Source: Viscum album (Eukaryota; Streptophyta; Magnoliopsida; Santalales; Viscaceae). Taken from it: a stretch of 64,000 nt of DNA. The position numbers and the translations under genes were made by a program. Positions 59,538-64,000 of the stretch are shown one piece after another; within the stretch, counting starts at the first letter, position 1, and every line of letters starts with the position of its first letter. The notes beneath the pieces were generated by a model. The model saw only the letters and a list, made by a program, of their open reading frames with translations, was not told the DNA's origin and did not search any database. The DNA is taken from assembly GCA_963277665.1 (NCBI GenBank), contig OY728133.1:392225962-392289961 (forward strand), given 5' to 3'.

Positions 59538-62500
59538 TGTAAAGACCTGGAAATCCTTTGGAATTTTTTTTAAATACATGGTAATTTTATGAATCTGCAG
59601 TTTTTGACGGCGCCGGATTTCGAGGTCCGGTGTGCCCAGAATCATTTTCAGAAGTTTTGTTCGGGTACGCTCAGTGAACGTACGAGTGGTATTTTATATC
59701 TTTCGAACCATTGCTCGAAATTTAAATACGAGGACACCGATGAATTCATAACACCAATATTTTCTTAAGAAAATCATTACCATAGTTGCATTTTAACGAG
59801 AGTGGAAATTATTTATTGGGATTCTTAATAAATTAAATAAAGTTAAGTGTGACATAATTTTAATTTATGTGGTGGTTATTTTTTTCTATAAAGGTAAGTT
59901 GGAGGTGGGGCCCACCCCCCACATAAACTCCCATGTGAGGATAATGTGTGGTGAGGCCCAAAAAAACACCAAACCCCTCAACTCCCCTTGAATTTATTAA
60001 AGCCACTACTCTCTCAATTTAACGTTGAAACTCTCCACCTCCCTTATTTTAAATTTTAAACCTTCCATCTTCTCTCATTAAAGTGCCAACACCTAAGATT
60101 AATTAATGCCACACTTAATTATTCTATTTGAATTCTATTGAATTTATTTTTCCAACATTAAAAGAAGAGATTACATTATTTGAATTTGGTTGTAATAAAC
60201 TTGGTTGGGAGAACTAAGGAGAGGAGGAGAAATCTTGGAGGAATAATACACTCTTGAAGAAGAACAAATCCAATAAATAATGACGTCCTCTCTGACGAAG
60301 AATGAGGAAGATGCTCGAGCCTGAGATCGGCGGCGTGTGATGAGCACAATGTACGGCGTCGTCTTCGAATTCTCTTCTCGTGACAAGGTCAACCGAACAT
60401 TGAAATCGAGGTAAGGTTTTGAATTCGAGTTTGAATTCCTGTCTTTTATGTTCTTCTTTTCCCTTGGATAAAAACTACAACCGCGGATCAACCCCCGAAC
60501 ATGTCGATCTGCAGAACGGATGTTGATTGCAGGATGGGTTATAGATTAAGATGGGGTTTGTTTCTCGTTTAATTATATGTTGGATTACTGTTTGGGCCTC
60601 TAACGCGTAGGGAAAGGGATAACGAGCAAGTATGGAACCTCTTCTAATTCGTTCTTGATGCGCGGTATCATGGGAGATGGGTGAACGGAATGACAACTCT
60701 AATCTGAGGCCATAGTAGTGAAGAACGAGACCCGAGAAGGTCGTAGGTGTAGACGAGAGGCAAAATGGACCACCAAAATTGCTCTGGTGGCCCGTAGAAA
60801 AGCGTGGTCGTGCGGGTCGCCGGCGCGGCAGCAGAGTGGACCCCGCATCTACAGGTTCCGGGAAGATCGGGCGGCGCCACCTGGCTCCGTCGTTACGGGA
60901 CACCAGGGGCGCTCCCTCCCTCTCTCTGCCTTCCCTGCGTGTAATGCGCTTGGACAGCTGGTCGAGCCGTGACCGGCCACCGCGCCGAGCCGCATGTCGC
61001 ACGGGCCGGGCTGCCAACCGTGCGGGCCGGGCCACCCTCGCATAGACCGGGCTGCAGCCGCCGGTTCGGGTCGCGCCCTACCGGGACGGACCTGGATCCG
61101 GGTTGGGTCGACACTGTTCGGGCCGACCCAGGGCGAGTTGGGTCGGGTCGGACCGGACCGAGACCCCCTCTTCAGACAACTTTTGGGTTTTCGCCCATAA
61201 CATGAGATACTGACCTCGAATCGATGTACTGTCTGTTGCGTAGGATTCCTATGATCGATACCGTCATTTCGGTATATCACACTCAAGGTTTTGGCGAAGT
61301 CTAGGAATGGCCGGGTTGGTTCGAACCTGAAACCAACCGGGCCCTCGGAGCGGAAACACATATAACATAAGGACCAGACGTCCGATTGACATGCCGTCAA
61401 CTACGTTGGTTTCCTTATGATGATACAGTCCTTTTGGAATACTCCACATAGGATTCCAATGAGGCTGTAGTATGACCGGGTTGGATTGTATCCGAAATCC
61501 AACTGACCCCTTGGAACGGAAATGCCAATAACTCTCACACCGGGTGTTCGATTGACTCACCGTTTTTTGTGTTGGATACCTTATGATGAGATGGAACTAC
61601 AAGATAAATCAAATCAGAACTTCAATATAGTTTATGTATTGACACTTGGATTGAGGAGAAGACCCTACCGAAATTGAGCGTGCTGTGTGCGGGAACCCTA
61701 GTGCTGGCTGCGACTAAGATGACGAAATCCTCCGTGGGTTTGACAGTAGTGACTTCTGTACCAGGATCCTATGTGGGTTCGACAATGATGAATACTATAC
61801 CAGAATCCTACATTGGTTTTACAGTGACGACATCTGTACCCGGATCCTCCAGGGGTTGGACAGTAGTGACTTCTGTACCAGGATCCTACGTGGGTTCGAC
61901 AGCGATGACTACTGTACTAGAATCCTATGTGGGTTCGATAGTGAGAACTTCTGTACAGGGATCCACCGTGGGTTCGATTGTAGTGAATTCTGTACTAGGA
62001 TCCTACGTGGGTTCGACATCGATGACTACTGTATCGGAATCCTACGTGGGTTCGACAGTGACGACTTCTGTACCAGGATAGTCTGTGGATTCGACAACAA
62101 TGACATATGTACCAGGATCCTTCATGGGTTCAACAGTGATGACTACTGTACCAGAATCCAACGTGGGTTTGACCATGAAAACTTTTGTTCCAGGATCCTA
62201 TGTGGGTTCAAACATCAATTATAATGTTCCAGGATCCTACGCCGGTTCGACAGAGGATATGATTCAGGGGCTACGTCTAATCATCTCTACCCCTCTTCGT
62301 GAGTTGTATACTTGTGTAAGCTGAGTCATGTCGTTAAACCATTATCAACATGGTGATTTAATTTACTTCCTTTGAGGAATGGTTTGTTCTGGGGTCAAGA
62401 GTTGGAGCCGTACTGTGAATGATAACTTAGGTATATGTATGGGTATATACCTAAGTAGGGTTGGTTGTTACTTCATGATTGTATCTTTCTACCGTGGTTT

Positions 62501-63065
62501 ATCCTTTATGGATTTTGTGAGACCTTGAGGGTGTTGGGGTCCCTAAGAAGTATCTTTCTACTCAACCCTTCATGGGATATGCCTGCACCTCATTGTGTTG
62601 GATGCAGATGACGAAAAACGCTGACCGAGGCGGAGTGTACGAGGATTGGACGGTACCCAGAGGTGGACCTCACGATGAGTCGGTACCTAGAGGAGACAGA
62701 CAGACGTGGAGCACTGAGGAGGATATCTGTACCTACCCTTCAGGTAGAATTTTTGGTGGATGATCCAGGAGCTTCTAGGCACCTTCCATCTATTTGTCTT
62801 TTTAGTTGTACCTATTTGTCCTTTTCTTGTACTTTACTTTTGGGATTGTATTTCTGGCCCTTGTACTTTCCAGCACTTCTTCTTTATTCAGTTTTTACTT
62901 AGAGTTTGCTTCCTCTTGTACCTTTGTAGTGTTTGTTTGTAGTTATAAAGTTATTTCCTTCCCAGTTTAGGGATTTACGCCTTTGGTGCTAGTCGCCAGC
63001 CCCTGGCCTATGGAAGGTGGGCTTGGGGTAGTTATGAAACGGGCCCCGGGGGACGGGTCATGACA
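59538..63065 (+). repeat. 3' LTR of third gypsy, 3.5 kb
   Basis: Collinear with 52605-56226, including the GC island (60715-61170) and the 39-bp minisatellite (about 61730-62255). It ends GGGTCATGACA before GGAAG. Long frames in the GC block and minisatellite are not conserved as proteins between the two LTRs. Confidence 0.92.
61730..62255 (+). repeat. 39-bp minisatellite in 3' LTR
   Basis: About 13 units, same consensus as 54890-55410, with unit-by-unit differences between the two LTRs. Confidence 0.95.
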
Positions 63066-63070
63066 GGAAG

Positions 63071-64000
63071 GTTAATATATATATCCTCTAAGTACTCTTC
63101 ATTAACTCCCTTAATATCTTCTTATTGATATTTTTGAGGGGGATCTTCATAGGGTATCTCTATGGTTGTTTCTATATCTACTAATTTAGTGGATTCTTCC
63201 TCAAATTATTCTACATAATATTTAAGAAAAAATTCAAAAATAATCCTCATCTAGCTGCTTTTACTTTTGATGGGCAACCACATATTTTCATTATATCATA
63301 ATATTATATTCAATTGTGCCTGCCTCATACTTTTCTTTACTATACAAGAAAAAATACAACTCAACCAAGGATGTATTATAAACACAATTCAATCGATATT
63401 GTGACTCAGGTAAAGAATAATCAAAATAATTCGAGTTCAATAAAAGATCAAATCCCTTCATTAGCTCATATTGGATAACTTTTTCTCGATCTAGGTCAAC
63501 TTTGATGTTTATGAAAATATATGGGAGAGGAGAAATTTACAATTTTTCTTTCATGTCTATGATTTATTCTTCATTGTTGGATATATGGGCTTGTTGTGTG
63601 TCATTTATGAATATTGATGAAACTTTTGGAATTACTCTAGAATCATGATAAGCTCCTTGGTATAGGCTTGTAGCATTGATGGTTTAAGGTCCGATTTGAG
63701 GTCCTAAATGAGCTCCTTAAATTACTAATTAATTTTTGATTTAATAGATCTCCACAAATATCCGTAAATAATAAAAAACTCATATTTTTTGGGTGATTTA
63801 AAATAATATTCCCTTATTTTTTTAGATTTTTAAATTTTAATTCTAGGGTTTTAAAATATTTAAAAAGAAAAAGATAAAAGTGAAATTTTTGACCTAAATC
63901 CTTGGGAATAATGCCAAGTTGATGTGAAGTGTCATGGGTTATGGTCTAAAACAATTTCTTTTATCCTAGAATGAAACCTATTGGGACTGGCCAAAGTCAT
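63071..64000. other. AT-rich right edge with a short coding-like remnant
   Basis: On the minus strand about 63250-63070 reads with few stops (EFFLKYYVE, stop, FEEESTKLVDIETTIEIPYED, then one stop before EDIKGVNEEYLEDIYINL). The acidic pattern suggests a decayed protein, but I recognise no family. The rest shows nothing. Since it abuts the GGAAG duplication it is the DNA into which the third gypsy inserted. Confidence 0.35.

Larger units (their letters stand above)
52605..63065 (+). mobile_element. Third Ty3/gypsy chromovirus, deletion derivative
   Basis: LTRs 52605-56226 and 59538-63065 start TGTAAAGACCTGG; the second ends GGGTCATGACA. They are flanked by perfect 5-bp GGAAG duplications (52600-52604, 63066-63070). 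The PBS TGGTATCAGAGG is at 56230 and a purine tract GGTGGGGAGAA precedes the 3' LTR. The 3.3 kb internal region keeps gag, RNase H C-terminus, integrase ends and a chromodomain-like tail but lacks protease, RT and the integrase core. The LTRs have diverged considerably, mostly by C/T and G/A changes. Confidence 0.95.

Overview
This is plant nuclear DNA, almost certainly from an angiosperm with a TE-rich genome. The evidence is chromodomain-bearing Ty3/gypsy elements, a SIRE-like Ty1/copia element, a CACTA (En/Spm) DNA transposon with subterminal repeat arrays, and U2-type splice sites inside the transposon genes. I find no convincing host gene, rRNA, tRNA or CRISPR. I cannot name the species from sequence alone.

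Bases 1-47702 are one old plus-strand Ty3/gypsy element with ~4.5 kb LTRs. Its 5' LTR runs off the left edge by roughly 155 bp, judged from its 3' LTR. It is broken up by later insertions. (a) A second Ty3/gypsy element related to the host element, minus strand, 1544-24477, sits in the 5' LTR between 5-bp CATAA duplications. (b) Inside that element's integrase lies an 11.5 kb CACTA element, 6170-17640, TSD TAT. (c) Inside the CACTA, between its two genes, lies a 529-bp probable solo copia-type LTR, 11143-11671, flanked by ATAAAC. It carries a striking array of ten GC-rich palindromes and interspersed hairpins. (d) A minus-strand SIRE-like Ty1/copia element, 27483-38547, sits in the short internal region. 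(e) A degraded LINE ORF1-like (DUF4283) segment, about 44411-46605, sits in the 3' LTR. The nesting gives relative ages: outer gypsy oldest, then inner gypsy, then CACTA, then solo LTR.

The CACTA element is the best-preserved coding unit. Its tnpD reading frame (15008-11829, minus) is continuous for 1060 codons and interrupted only by four stop codons, at least three of which look like C-to-T changes. Its second gene (10649-7669, minus, about nine exons) joins a Transposase_24/TnpA-type region to a Ulp1-like (C48) cysteine protease. Both ends carry ~50-bp-spaced inverted pairs of an ACGTCGGTTA motif, the expected transposase-binding arrays.

Bases 47703-52599 are AT-rich with no gene that I can support. 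Bases 52605-63065 are a further plus-strand chromovirus (TSD GGAAG). Its ~3.5 kb LTRs contain a GC-rich island and a 39-bp minisatellite. Its internal region has lost protease, reverse transcriptase and the integrase core. The last ~930 bases hold only a short coding-like remnant.

All protein-family calls come from reading motifs by eye. No database search was run.
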